Source of the DNA: Kiritimatiellia bacterium
GTDB lineage: Bacteria; Verrucomicrobiota; Kiritimatiellia; CAIVKH01
Direction of reading: 5' to 3'
Length of the DNA stretch: 64,000 nucleotides
Assembly (NCBI GenBank): GCA_027493775.1
Contig: JAOSKE010000003.1
Location: 395,761-459,760 of the forward strand
The notes below the pieces were generated by a model. It ran no database searches. It was not told the DNA's origin and saw nothing but the letters and a program-made list of their open reading frames with translations. How positions within the stretch are numbered: the first letter of the stretch is position 1; the number at the start of each line of letters is the position of its first letter. The translations under genes and the position numbers were made by a program. This document shows positions 9,032 to 18,366 of this stretch, in pieces.

Positions 9032-9799
9032 ATGAACGACTACCTGGTCATCATTCCAACGTATAACGAAGTGGAGAATGTGCGGGAGATTGCACTTGCT
9101 GTGCATCAGTCCGCGCCGTGGGCGGATATTCTCTTTGTGGACGACGGGTCGCCCGATGGCACGGGGCGGGTGCTGGATTCGATGGCGGAGACGGAGCAGC
9201 GGGTTCATGTGTTGCACCGCACGCAGAAGCAGGGTCTGGGGCGCGCATATATCGCGGGTTTCAAGTGGGCGCTGGCGCGGAACTACGAATTTATTGGGGA
9301 GATGGATTGCGACTTTTCGCATAATCCAAACGATATTCCAAAGTTTCGCGACGCAGCCCAAAATGCCGATCTCGTTCTCGGTACCCGCTACAAGGGTGGA
9401 ATCCGCGTTATCAACTGGCCGCTGGGACGGCTGATTTTGAGCATGGGCGCGGGGATGTATGTGAAGCTGGTGACGGGGATGCCGTTCAGCGATCCGACCG
9501 GCGGCTTCAAATGTTTTCGGCGCCCGGTGCTCGAATCCATTGATCTCGACCGAATCAAGTCCAACGGCTACTCGTTCCAGATTGAAATGACGCACACCGC
9601 ATGGCAGCTCGGCTTCCGTGTCGTGGAGGTTCCGATCACGTTTGAAGAGCGGCGCTCCGGCGCATCGAAAATGAGCGGCGCAATTGTGAAAGAGGCGCTG
9701 TGGATGGTGTGGAAGCTGTTCTTGCGCTGCAACCTACGCCGCAGGCCCCCTGCCCAACCGCACGAACGCAGTATCGTTGCAAAGGCAGGGTCGGCATGA
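9032..9799 (+). CDS. Family 2 glycosyltransferase, polyprenol-phosphate mannose synthase-like
   Basis: The 255-residue protein has the GT-A fold of the dolichol-phosphate mannosyltransferase group: IIPTYNEVENV, the nucleotide-binding FVDDGSPDGT, the metal-binding EMDCDFSHNP and GTRYKGG. It ends soon after the catalytic domain, so it lacks the multi-span anchor of larger relatives. It should place a sugar on a polyprenyl phosphate at the inner face of the membrane. The ATG at 9032 gives the conserved MNDYLVIIPTYNE; the track extension is spurious. Its stop overlaps the next start as ATGA, so it is coupled to the UbiA-family prenyl-phosphate enzyme. Confidence 0.88.
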   Translation: MNDYLVIIPTYNEVENVREIALAVHQSAPWADILFVDDGSPDGTGRVLDSMAETEQRVHVLHRTQKQGLGRAYIAGFKWALARNYEFIGEMDCDFSHNPNDIPKFRDAAQNADLVLGTRYKGGIRVINWPLGRLILSMGAGMYVKLVTGMPFSDPTGGFKCFRRPVLESIDLDRIKSNGYSFQIEMTHTAWQLGFRVVEVPITFEERRSGASKMSGAIVKEALWMVWKLFLRCNLRRRPPAQPHERSIVAKAGSA

Positions 9800-10686
9800 G
9801 CACGGCGAGCAACATCATTCGCGCGTTGCGCCCGAAACAGTGGACAAAAAACGCAATCGTTCTCGCGCCATTGATCTTCGCGCTCGGTGATCCGGCGCAG
9901 ATGGTTGGAAAGACGCAATTCTGGATCGCAATAGCGGCCACACTTATTTTCTGCGTGGTCTCCAGCGGAATTTATGTCCTCAACGATCTACGCGACGTTG
10001 AGCTGGACCGTCAACACCCCACGAAACAATTTCGGCCATTCGCGGCCGGCTCTCTTTCCATCGGCACGGGCTGGGTTCTATCTTTCATTCTGCTCATCGC
10101 CGGAATCGCCCTCGCGGCGTATCTGAGCAAACCTTTTGCCTACACCGTGGCGGGCTACATTGTTTTACAACTGCTCTACACCTTCGGTCTGAAAAAAATC
10201 GCGCTGTTGGACATTATGATTATCGCCGCCGGTTTTGTGCTCCGCACCCTCGCGGGCGCACTGGCGATTGCGGTCACGGTCTCGCCGTGGCTGTTGTTGT
10301 GTACAATGCTCCTCGCGCTTTTTCTTGCGCTCTGCAAGCGACGTCACGAACTCGTCGTGCTCTCCGGTGAAGAAGGTCAAACCCGCCCAAGCTTGCGTGG
10401 GTATGACCAGCGCCTGCTCGATGTGCTGATTTCAATGATCGCGGCGGCAACGCTGATTGTGTATTGCCTATACACACTCTGGCCGGACACGGTGAACAAA
10501 TTCGGCTCGCAAAAGCTCGGCTTCACGATTCCGTTCGTGGTCTTCGGACTGTTTCGCTACCTCGATCTGGTCTATCGCCACGAACGCGGTGGACGCCCCG
10601 AACAAATCCTCCTCACCGACATTCCCCTTCTCCTCAACATTGCGCTCTACGCCGCAACTGCGCTAACCCTCCTCGCCACACGCTGA
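9796..10686 (+). CDS. UbiA-family decaprenyl-phosphate phosphoribosyltransferase-like protein
   Basis: The 296-residue polytopic protein carries the first UbiA aspartate motif as NDLRDVELDRQHPTKQFRP and the conserved N-terminal LRPKQWTKN typical of the decaprenyl-phosphate phosphoribosyltransferase subgroup. The second loop (CKRRHELVVLSGEEGQTRPSLRGYD) also fits. Such enzymes move phosphoribose from PRPP to a polyprenyl phosphate. The start at 9796 overlaps the previous stop. Coupling to a polyprenol-P-sugar transferase suggests a lipid-linked sugar pathway. The prenyl quinone transferases are the main alternative but match the motif context less well. Confidence 0.85.
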   Translation: MSTASNIIRALRPKQWTKNAIVLAPLIFALGDPAQMVGKTQFWIAIAATLIFCVVSSGIYVLNDLRDVELDRQHPTKQFRPFAAGSLSIGTGWVLSFILLIAGIALAAYLSKPFAYTVAGYIVLQLLYTFGLKKIALLDIMIIAAGFVLRTLAGALAIAVTVSPWLLLCTMLLALFLALCKRRHELVVLSGEEGQTRPSLRGYDQRLLDVLISMIAAATLIVYCLYTLWPDTVNKFGSQKLGFTIPFVVFGLFRYLDLVYRHERGGRPEQILLTDIPLLLNIALYAATALTLLATR

Positions 10687-10811
10687 ATCGGAACACGCTC
10701 CTTCAACTTGAAGTTGTTCGCAAAATTTGCGACCACGGAACAGAACGCAGGTTTGCCAACAAGCGCCAAGGGCTTGCTTGCGATCCGTAGTTTTTCAAAT
10801 AAGGAAATGCG

Positions 10812-11933
10812 ATGAGCGAATCCAAAATGCAAATAATCAGCAAACAAGCCGCATCGCGGCGGATTGAGGAAATCGCGGACGGCATCCACAAGGATGTCGT
10901 CAAGAAGCACAAGAAGCCGACGATGAGCTTCCCGATTCGCTCCCTCTCGAACGTGAAATACGACGTGAAGCGCGGGCATTTTGAAATCCTCAACAAGACC
11001 GCCACACGCACGCTCTCCTACAACACGGTCAAAACGTTCGCTCAGTCCATGCGGCTTCTGGCGACGACCAAGAATGACCTGCTGGACAAGGACGACATCG
11101 CGGGCAAGCGCGAGATTTATTACAACTCGAAGGGCTGGGGCGAGTGCCGTTTTGATCAACAGCCGGAGTCCGATGCGCTGCTCGACGATATGGAGGCGAT
11201 GCTGGCGATCAATCGCGAGCAACTCGGCTACATCCCCGAAGAGCGCGGTGGTGAAGTGTGCGGGCCAATTGTGGTGATTGATCGCGACCCCGACACGGGC
11301 AAGGACATCAAAATTGATTGCACGAAACTCGGCACCGGCGCATGGAGCATCCCCTCGCGTGTCGAGCACATGCGTTTTCAGACCAAGGCAAAATTCGTAC
11401 TCGCCGTCGAGACCGCCTCGCTGTTTCAACGTCTCGTCCACCACCGCTACTATGCAAAGGCGAACTGCATTTTGATTTCCATGAGCGGCGTACCCACTCG
11501 TGCGTGCCGTCGGTTCATTCGTCGCCTTGCAGATGACCAGAAGATTCCTGTTCTCGCGTTCACCGACGGCGACCCATACGGCTATTGCAACATCTACCGC
11601 ACCCTGAAAGTCGGCTCCGGCCAGGCCGCACACATCAACCGCTACTTCTGCGTGCCGGTCTGCCACTATCTCGGCGTGACTCCGCAGGATATCATTGACT
11701 ACGACTTGGAAGACGCGACGCATCCGCTGGAGGACGTGGACATCAAGCGTGCGAAAGATGCGCTAAAAAACGATCCCTTCATTCGGCACTACAAAGAGTG
11801 GCAAAAGGCGCTCGAACAAATGCTCAAGATGGGCGTTCGTATTGAACAACAGGCCTTCGCCAAACACGGACTCAACTTCGTCCTCGATCACTATCTCCCC
11901 GAGAAACTGAAGAAGGGCAAATTTTTGCCGTAA
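10812..11933 (+). CDS. DNA topoisomerase VI subunit A / Spo11 family protein
   Basis: The 373-residue protein matches the DNA-cleaving A subunit of type IIB topoisomerases. The 5Y-CAP catalytic tyrosine is in GKREIYYNSKGWGECRF (Tyr103/104), followed by DQQPESD. The Toprim fold shows its glutamate at FVLAVETASLFQRL (Glu200) and the metal pair in FTDGDPYGYCNIYRTLKVGS (Asp252, Asp254). These residues argue for an active enzyme. Topo VI normally works with a GHKL ATPase B subunit, which is not in this window; the neighbours are a UbiA-family gene and carbonic anhydrase. No signal of recent transfer is visible beyond its rarity in bacteria. Confidence 0.9.
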   Translation: MSESKMQIISKQAASRRIEEIADGIHKDVVKKHKKPTMSFPIRSLSNVKYDVKRGHFEILNKTATRTLSYNTVKTFAQSMRLLATTKNDLLDKDDIAGKREIYYNSKGWGECRFDQQPESDALLDDMEAMLAINREQLGYIPEERGGEVCGPIVVIDRDPDTGKDIKIDCTKLGTGAWSIPSRVEHMRFQTKAKFVLAVETASLFQRLVHHRYYAKANCILISMSGVPTRACRRFIRRLADDQKIPVLAFTDGDPYGYCNIYRTLKVGSGQAAHINRYFCVPVCHYLGVTPQDIIDYDLEDATHPLEDVDIKRAKDALKNDPFIRHYKEWQKALEQMLKMGVRIEQQAFAKHGLNFVLDHYLPEKLKKGKFLP

Positions 11934-11991
11934 CATTTGCCCTCGGGAAGAAGTGAACAGCCGAAACGGCGCGGCGGACAAAGAGTTCCGC

Positions 11992-12633
11992 CTACTTGGG
12001 GGCAATTGCCACTTCGTAGGCCTGTTTCATTTCGGCGGGTGACTCGACGCTGAATCCAAGGTCGCGGAGGAGGCCGTCTTTCAAATCGTAAATCCAGCCC
12101 ATCACGGCAAGTTGTTGTCCAGCACGCCAGGCTTCCTGGACGATACTCGTCTCGCAAACATTCATCGCCTGCTCAACCACGTTCAACTCGCACAGCCGCT
12201 CGCGCCGCGCCGATTCGTCGGGAAGCGCGGCCAACTGATCGGTGTGCTGGCGTTGGACATCGCGGATGTGGTGAAGCCAGGCGTCTATCAGGCCGTGCGG
12301 CTTGTTCTCCATCGCTGCGGCGATTCCGCCGCATCCATAGTGACCGCATACAATGATACGACTGACCTCCAACACTTCGACGGCGAATTGAAGAACGGAG
12401 AGGAAATTAAGGTCGGTGTGGACGACGACGTTTGAAATGTTCCGATGAACAAACACCTCACCCGGCGGCAACCCGGCGATAACATTGGCGGGCACACGGC
12501 TGTCGGAGCAGCCGATCCAGAAATACTGGGGGCGCTGCTGGCGACTGAGTCGTCCGAAGTAGTCCGGGTCTTGCGCGAGCATATCCGCCGCCCACGCCTT
12601 GTTGTTTGCGAAAAGTTCTTTTTGCGACGGCAT
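11992..12633 (-). CDS. Beta-class carbonic anhydrase
   Basis: This zinc enzyme interconverts CO2 and bicarbonate. The zinc ligands and the Asp-Arg dyad are in WIGCSDSRVP and the second pair in CGHYGCGG. FVHRNISNVVVHTDLN and CELNVVEQ are typical of the enzyme from E. coli-like Can proteins, and the length fits. The start is uncertain: I choose the ATG at 12633 (MPSQKELFANNKAW), which lines up with the family. Starts at 12654 or the track TTG at 12684 are possible but add residues without family support. It is convergent with the Top6A-like gene. Confidence 0.92.
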   Translation of the reverse strand: MPSQKELFANNKAWAADMLAQDPDYFGRLSRQQRPQYFWIGCSDSRVPANVIAGLPPGEVFVHRNISNVVVHTDLNFLSVLQFAVEVLEVSRIIVCGHYGCGGIAAAMENKPHGLIDAWLHHIRDVQRQHTDQLAALPDESARRERLCELNVVEQAMNVCETSIVQEAWRAGQQLAVMGWIYDLKDGLLRDLGFSVESPAEMKQAYEVAIAPK

Positions 12634-12737
12634 CCCCAGACTATAGAGCGACATCGCTTCCGCACAATCAGATTTTTCCAACAATAGGAAAGATCAGCAG
12701 TGGAAAGATGCGCACCAACTTGGTATCTTCGTAACGC

Positions 12738-15101
12738 ATGGCAAGCAACGGTCAAGATGACGAGCACGATGACGATGAGGTTGAGGTCGGCTCAATGCCG
12801 GATGACGAGGCCCCTGTGCGCTCGTCCGCCAACGCAGAAGAGGCGCCGCTCGAAATCGGGGGCTATCAGCTTGTCAATGAACTGCAGCGCGGCGGTCAGG
12901 CGGCCGTCTTTCTCGCCATTCAAAAATCCACCGGGCGGCGCGTTGCGCTGAAATTGATTTTCGCAGGTCCGCTCGCCTCCAACATTGAGCGCGCACGGAT
13001 GGATCAGGAGGTGCGCATCCTCGCGGCGCTGGACCACCCGAACATTGTTTCTGTCGTGGATCGCGGCGAGACAGCGGATGGCTCGCACTACTTCGTGATG
13101 AACTATGTGGACGGTCGGACGCTGAACGAGTTTCTCGACGACTTTCGACGCGACCGCGGCGACGGACTACAGGCGAGCGATATTACAGAGCTGCTCAAAC
13201 TTTTCCGGCGAATTTGCGAAGCGGTCAACGCCGCGCATCTCCGGGGCATCGTCCACCGAGACTTGAAGCCCGCGAACATCATCATTGATGCGTACGGCGA
13301 ACCTCACCTCCTCGACTTCGGTCTTGCCCACGCGGCCGTGGCCGAGCCGGGCAATCCCGCAGCCGGCTCGACGCGACTCGGGGAGTTTGTCGGCTCGCTC
13401 GAATGGGCAAGTCCCGAGCAAGTTCGCGGTGACGCAAGTCTGATTGACACGCGCACCGATGTGTATGCGCTTGGCGTGATCCTCTACGAAATGCTGACCG
13501 GCGAATTTCCGTACGATGTGTTTGGCGAGCTGCGCGTCGTGCTGGATCAGATTGTGACCACCCGCCCCATCGCGCCCAGCAAAGTCGTTGTGCGCAACAA
13601 TAAACTCGGGCGCTCGAAGGAGGCGCTCTGGGGCCCGGCGCTGGATCAAATCCTGCTCAAAGCGCTTTCCAAGTCGCGCGAAGATCGCTTCCAAAATGCA
13701 GGTGAACTGGCGCGCGCGATCGGTCAATACCTCGACACGCCGCGCCCGCAGCCGCGCGCGTCGCGAGCGCCTTTTATCATCGGCTCGGTTGCGGCTCTGC
13801 TCCTCGCAATCGTCGCCGGCTTCAGTCTCTGGTTTTTCAGAAAGCCCGCCGCGGAACAGCAGCCGATCCATGTTTCGTACACCGACGGCGTGTACGGATA
13901 CGCGATTGACGGAGACAGTGTCGTTTTCATCTTCGAGCGCGATCACTACAGCCTGGCCCGGCACGAAGATGGCCGCCTCGTTTCGGCAATGGATATAGAC
14001 AATATTAGTCGTGTCCAAATCGCTGGCGCATTCAACGACTGGAAGAAAGATGCGCACGACTGGCGGATGCAACTCACGGGGCCGAATCGCTTTGAGCTGA
14101 GAAAACACCTGCGCGATTTCAAGAGCCGCTCCGAGTGGCCATTCAAATTTCTCATCAATGGTGAATACTGGATCGGCGCCCCACCCCAAGCAGTAAATCG
14201 CGAGGTGGCAGTGGCCGACACCGCGACGTTCAACCTCGTCTTCTTGAATCCGCTCTCTGAGAACGCAACCGAATTCGCCTCGCTTCACGCCTACCGCAAA
14301 CGCATTGACAAAGCGTGGCCCGGTCAGGGGGCAAACCTCGTCCTCGACGAGAGCAATCACTATCACTTCACATTCACCCACCTTGCGCCCGGCCAGCGCG
14401 TGACCGACCTCGACCCGCTGCAGGGCATTCCGCTTAATTCGCTCAACATCGGTCAGGCCAAGGTCACCGACCTCTCGCCTCTGGCAGAGATGACCGATCT
14501 GCAAAAACTCTATGTCAACGACGGCACGTTCCACGCGCTGACTGCCCCGGTATTTCAAGCGCTGGACAACGGTGATTACGCGGGCGCGACGCAGGCGCTG
14601 TCCCCGATCTTTGAGGATTTGACCAATGTCATTGCGCTGGCCCATGCGCACGACGCGATTGCTGCGAGTATCGCCAACATGCAGAGCTTGAAGGAGAATC
14701 CGGGCCAACCGATTCCACAGCCGGCTGTTCACAAGAAGCACAACTACGCACTGATCCTGGCGCCGATGAACTGGTACGAAGCGCAGCGCTTCGCCCAAGA
14801 GCACGGAGGCAACCTAGTCTCCATCGCCAGCGAAGAAGAAAACGAATGGCTCGTCGCCACTTTTGCTTTACCCACCCTCGGGCGTTCCTTGTGGCTCGGC
14901 GGGACGGACGAAGGATCGGAATCGTTCTGGCGATGGGTCAGCGGTGAACGCTGGCGTTTTGAAAAATGGGCCGCGCCTGAACCGAACAACGAATATGGCG
15001 TCGAAAACTCGCTCGCCATCCGCCCTGACGGATGGTGGATGGATGCGGATGGCTATTCACTGCGCCTCCCGTTTGTCATTGAGTGGGATAAAAAGCCCTA
15101 A
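12738..15101 (+). CDS. Transmembrane Ser/Thr protein kinase with CBM48-like and C-type-lectin-like domains
   Basis: The N-terminal half is a Hanks-type kinase (about residues 43-335): RGGQAAVFLA glycine loop, VALKL (Lys72), VHRDLKPANI (Asp175) and DFGLA (Asp193). An SPEQV segment marks the end of the activation loop. One membrane span follows (about 344-367). The remainder, outside the cytoplasm, has a glycogen-binding-like module (about 424-482, VQIAGAFNDWKKD and FKFLINGEYWIG). A short leucine-rich stretch (VTDLSPLAEMTDLQKLYVND) follows, and the protein ends in a C-type-lectin-like domain (about 669-785, WLGGTDEGSESFWRWVSGE) without cysteines. It looks like a sugar-sensing receptor kinase. 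The ligand is inferred, not shown. Confidence 0.88.
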   Translation: MASNGQDDEHDDDEVEVGSMPDDEAPVRSSANAEEAPLEIGGYQLVNELQRGGQAAVFLAIQKSTGRRVALKLIFAGPLASNIERARMDQEVRILAALDHPNIVSVVDRGETADGSHYFVMNYVDGRTLNEFLDDFRRDRGDGLQASDITELLKLFRRICEAVNAAHLRGIVHRDLKPANIIIDAYGEPHLLDFGLAHAAVAEPGNPAAGSTRLGEFVGSLEWASPEQVRGDASLIDTRTDVYALGVILYEMLTGEFPYDVFGELRVVLDQIVTTRPIAPSKVVVRNNKLGRSKEALWGPALDQILLKALSKSREDRFQNAGELARAIGQYLDTPRPQPRASRAPFIIGSVAALLLAIVAGFSLWFFRKPAAEQQPIHVSYTDGVYGYAIDGDSVVFIFERDHYSLARHEDGRLVSAMDIDNISRVQIAGAFNDWKKDAHDWRMQLTGPNRFELRKHLRDFKSRSEWPFKFLINGEYWIGAPPQAVNREVAVADTATFNLVFLNPLSENATEFASLHAYRKRIDKAWPGQGANLVLDESNHYHFTFTHLAPGQRVTDLDPLQGIPLNSLNIGQAKVTDLSPLAEMTDLQKLYVNDGTFHALTAPVFQALDNGDYAGATQALSPIFEDLTNVIALAHAHDAIAASIANMQSLKENPGQPIPQPAVHKKHNYALILAPMNWYEAQRFAQEHGGNLVSIASEEENEWLVATFALPTLGRSLWLGGTDEGSESFWRWVSGERWRFEKWAAPEPNNEYGVENSLAIRPDGWWMDADGYSLRLPFVIEWDKKP

Positions 15102-15164
15102 TCTGTGCGAAATCGCGAGAAATAGACTGACAACGGGCGCATCTTCGCTAACCTCGACGCATCC

Positions 15165-16350
15165 ATGAAAGTTGTTGTGTTAGTTGGTGATGGCATGGGC
15201 GACTACCCCGTGCCCGCGTTTGAAAACAAGACGATCCTGCAAGCTGCGGATATTCCCCATATTCGCCGCATCGCCGCAGCCGGAAAAGTGGAGCGCATAC
15301 AAACCGTTCCCGCAGGCCTCGCCCCCGGCAGTGATGTCGCCAATTTGAGTCTGCTCGGCTACAACCCCACCGAACGCTACAGTGGCCGCGCCCCCATCGA
15401 GGCGGCGGGCGCAGGCATCGCGCTCACGTCGAACCAAGTCGCGTTTCGCTGCAACCTCGTGACCATCGTAGGCGGAATTATGAAGGACTATTCCGCCGGA
15501 CACATCAGCACGGAAGAAGCGCACGAGCTGATCGCGGCAATTCAAGAACGGCTCGGACGTCCGGGGTTGGAGTTTCACGGCGGCGTGAGCTATCGCCATC
15601 TCCTCCTGTGGAGCGACGGCCCTACAGAAATTCTTACTCAACCTCCACACGAAATTTCCGACCGTGAGGTGGATCCGCATCAGCCACATGGCACCCGACA
15701 GGACGAAGTGCGGCGACTGATGAGCGCGTCACAGGAGATTCTCCACGACCATCCGGTCAATCGCGCGCGCATCGCCGCCGGCAAAAATCCTGCGACGCAA
15801 ATCTGGCTTTGGGGCCAGGGTCGCGCGATGCAACTGCAGTCTTATCGCGAACGATTTGGCCGCTACGGCATCGTCGTCTCCGCCGTGGACCTCGTCCGCG
15901 GCCTCGGCCTGCTCGCCGGGCTGAAAGCCCCGATCATTGAAGGCGCGACCGGATTCCTCGACACCAACTGCGCAAACAAAGTGAACGCCGCGCTCGATGC
16001 GCTGCGCACCGACAACTTTGCCTACGTCCATTTTGAAGCGCCTGATGAGTGCGGACACCTCGGCCGCGCAGATTTGAAAAAAGCAGGCCATTGAAATGTT
16101 CGATGCGCAAATTGTGACGCCGATTTGGAACGAACTCGAAAAGCGCGGCGAGCCGTACCGATTGATCATCGCGATGGATCACCGCACGCCCGTTTCCAAA
16201 AAAGGACACACCCGCGAGCCAGTGCCGATCATTTCACTCGATGGGCCGTGCGGCCCGATTGATCGCGAAGCGCCATTCGACGAAATCAGCAGCGAATCAC
16301 TCCCCGTCTCCATCGCCCACGAATGGATGGCGAACAACCTTCGCGCTTAA
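15165..16350 (+). CDS. apgM: Cofactor-independent phosphoglycerate mutase, archaeal type (frameshifted)
   Basis: The enzyme interconverts 3- and 2-phosphoglycerate in glycolysis and belongs to the alkaline-phosphatase superfamily. VVLVGDGMGDYPV holds the metal-binding Asp; PGSDVANLSLLGYNP carries the catalytic Ser; FEAPDECGH and MDHRTPVSKKGHTREPVP carry later ligands. The ORF breaks after DLKK. Removing one A from the A6 run at 16077-16082 restores DLKKQAIEMFDAQIV and joins the 84-residue downstream ORF, giving about 394 residues, normal for ApgM. It heads a plus-strand gene series with rlmN, ymdB and xseAB. The ATG at 15165 begins the conserved first strand. Confidence 0.88.
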
Positions 16351-16369
16351 ACCCGCAATTTTTTGTTTT

Positions 16370-16416
16370 TTCCAAGGGTTGGAAGTCTATAACGAAGGGA
16401 GTTCCAAGCCTTGGAA
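16370..16416. repeat. Pair of TTCCAAG palindromes spaced 32 bp
   Basis: TTCCAAGGGTTGGAA at 16370-16384 and TTCCAAGCCTTGGAA at 16402-16416 start exactly 32 bases apart. The first begins 20 bases after the apgM stop; the second ends 5 bases before the rlmN ATG and its right arm supplies the GGAAG that looks like the rlmN ribosome site. Confidence 0.9.
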
Positions 16417-16421
16417 GTTTT

Positions 16422-17489
16422 ATGAACGCCGCCCCAAAAATTGATCTACTGGACCTCTCGCGAGAGCAGCTCGCGGAGGTATTAAAGCGGCATGGTCAAC
16501 CAGCGTTTCGTGCGAAGCAAATCCATCGCCAACTGCACGTCAACCTTGTCGCCGCAATGACAGAAATGAGTGATCTTCCCAAGGCGTTGCGCGAAGAGTT
16601 GGCCGCCGAGTTGCAAATCGGATCGCTCACCCTCGCAACCGTTCACGAAGGCGATCACGGAATGACGCGGAAGGCGCTGTTCAAATTGCCGGACGGTTCG
16701 CCAGTGGAAACCGTTTTGATGGTCTATCCGGATCGCGCGACGGTCTGCGTGTCCAGTCAGTCGGGGTGCCCTATGGGTTGCGTGTTTTGCGCCACCGGCC
16801 GACTCGGCTTTCTACACGACCTGACTGCGGGGCAAATCGTCGAACAGGTTTATTGGGCTGAACGACTCCTCCGCGCGTCGGACTTCCCGGTAAAAAAACT
16901 GACCAATGTCGTGTTCATGGGGATGGGCGAACCGTTCAACAACTACGACCAATGGCGCACATCGGTGGATATTCTCCACGATCCCGAAGGCTTCAATATG
17001 GGCGCGCGCAGTTACACCGTGTCCACCGTCGGTCTCGTTCCCGGCATCCGCAAACTTGCCGATGATCCGCTGCCGATCAATCTCGCGATTTCGCTGCACG
17101 CGCCGGACGACGAAACGCGCTCCGCACTGATGCCGGTGAACAAGAGTTTTCCAATTGCGTCCCTCCTCGATTCCGTGAAGGACTACACGGAAAAGACGAA
17201 TCGGCGCGTCTCTTTTGAATACGTGTTGCTTCAGGAAAAGAATGATTTTCCGGAGCAGGCCGATTTGTTGGGACGGCTCCTGCGCAAGAGCGAAATTCGT
17301 CCCGCGCTAATGCACGTGAACTTGATTCCGTGGAATCCGGTGCCCGGCGCTCCACTCGGTCGCTCACACCGCAAACGCGTGCTCGCATTTCAAGAGGGCC
17401 TGCACAAACACGGCGTCCCGTGCACGATCCGCGTCGAACGCGGCGTGGACATCGGCGCGGCTTGCGGTCAGCTTGCGGGCACAGCCTGA
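16422..17489 (+). CDS. rlmN: Dual-specificity 23S rRNA/tRNA m2A methyltransferase
   Basis: This radical-SAM enzyme methylates C2 of adenine in 23S rRNA (A2503) and some tRNAs. The cluster motif is SGCPMGCVFCATGRLGF. The downstream GMGEPFNNYD, TVSTVGLVPGI and the C-terminal RVERGVDIGAACGQL (with the conserved Cys) support RlmN over Cfr, as does the absence of a resistance context. I start at 16422 (MNAAPKIDLLDLSREQL), giving 355 residues. The track's extra 33 residues are encoded through the two palindromes and are not family-like. The ribosome site GGAAG sits in the 3' arm of a palindrome. Confidence 0.93.
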   Translation: MNAAPKIDLLDLSREQLAEVLKRHGQPAFRAKQIHRQLHVNLVAAMTEMSDLPKALREELAAELQIGSLTLATVHEGDHGMTRKALFKLPDGSPVETVLMVYPDRATVCVSSQSGCPMGCVFCATGRLGFLHDLTAGQIVEQVYWAERLLRASDFPVKKLTNVVFMGMGEPFNNYDQWRTSVDILHDPEGFNMGARSYTVSTVGLVPGIRKLADDPLPINLAISLHAPDDETRSALMPVNKSFPIASLLDSVKDYTEKTNRRVSFEYVLLQEKNDFPEQADLLGRLLRKSEIRPALMHVNLIPWNPVPGAPLGRSHRKRVLAFQEGLHKHGVPCTIRVERGVDIGAACGQLAGTA

Positions 17490-17538
17490 TTTCACAAAGT
17501 CATTTACTGAATCTTTATCCGCTTCTAGGATGCGACCC

Positions 17539-18319
17539 ATGCCTTTGAAAGTTTTACACATTGGCGACATCGTTGGCTCGCCTGGACGCCGTATTTTTGC
17601 CCGCCTGATTCCGCGATTGCGTCAGGAATGGAAGCTGGATGCTGTCATTGCCAATGCAGAAAACTCCGCTGCGGGACGCGGCCTCACTCCCGCGCTCGCG
17701 GAAGAACTCTTTGCCGCAGGCGCCGACCTGCTGACGCTTGGCGATCACGCCTGGGATCAAAAAGAAATTTTTTTCGTATCTCGACCGCGAACCGCGCATC
17801 ATTCGTCCCGCAAACTTTGCCCCTGGTTGTCCCGGCAAGGGCTGGGGCGCGATTGATCTTCCCAACGGAACGCGCCTTCACGTCCTTTCCTTGATTGGCC
17901 GCGTGTTTATGCCGCCGGCGGATTGTCCGTTTAGAGCTGCGGATGCAGCGCTGCAGCAGATACGAAGCCCGCTCGTGTTCACGGAAATCCACGCAGAGGC
18001 AACGTCCGAGAAGATCGCAATCGGTCGCTATCTCGATGGCCGCGTCACATCTGTCGTCGGCACCCATACCCACGTCCAAACCTCTGACGACGGGATTTTG
18101 CCAAAAGGAACGGCATATCTAACCGACCTTGGAATGACCGGGCCCAAGGATTCCGTCATTGGGCGCGACCTCGATTCCGTGCTCAAAAAGTTTATCACCG
18201 GACTCCCATCCCGATTTGAGGTGGCGGAAAATGATGTCGCAATGGAGGGCGCATTGTTCACGGTTGATCCCGCCACCGGTCGCGCAAGCGCAATCCGCCG
18301 AATTCGAGAGCGCGAATAG
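17539..18319 (+). CDS. YmdB-family metallophosphoesterase (frameshifted)
   Basis: This is the calcineurin-like phosphoesterase of the TIGR00282/YmdB type, a cyclic-nucleotide phosphodiesterase in Bacillus. LKVLHIGDIVGSPGR and VIANAENSAAG carry metal ligands; TLGDHAWDQKEI and VVGTHTHVQTSD provide the rest. The frame breaks in the T7 run at 17768-17774. Removing one T restores QKEIFSYLDREPRIIRPANF and joins the ORF ending at 18319, about 259 residues in all, the normal length. The ATG at 17539 has AGGA at a good distance; an in-frame ATG lies nine bases earlier. It sits between rlmN and xseA, a common kind of neighbourhood for this gene. Confidence 0.88.
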
Positions 18320-18366
18320 GCGGGCGACTTGTTCGACGCGGCGGGCCATCGTATGCTAGGGAAAGG

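Noticed and set aside
13167-14804. Minus-strand ORF of 545 residues
   Set aside because: It is antisense to the receptor kinase gene, Arg/Val/His-rich and without motifs; GC-rich coding DNA often opens the opposite frame.
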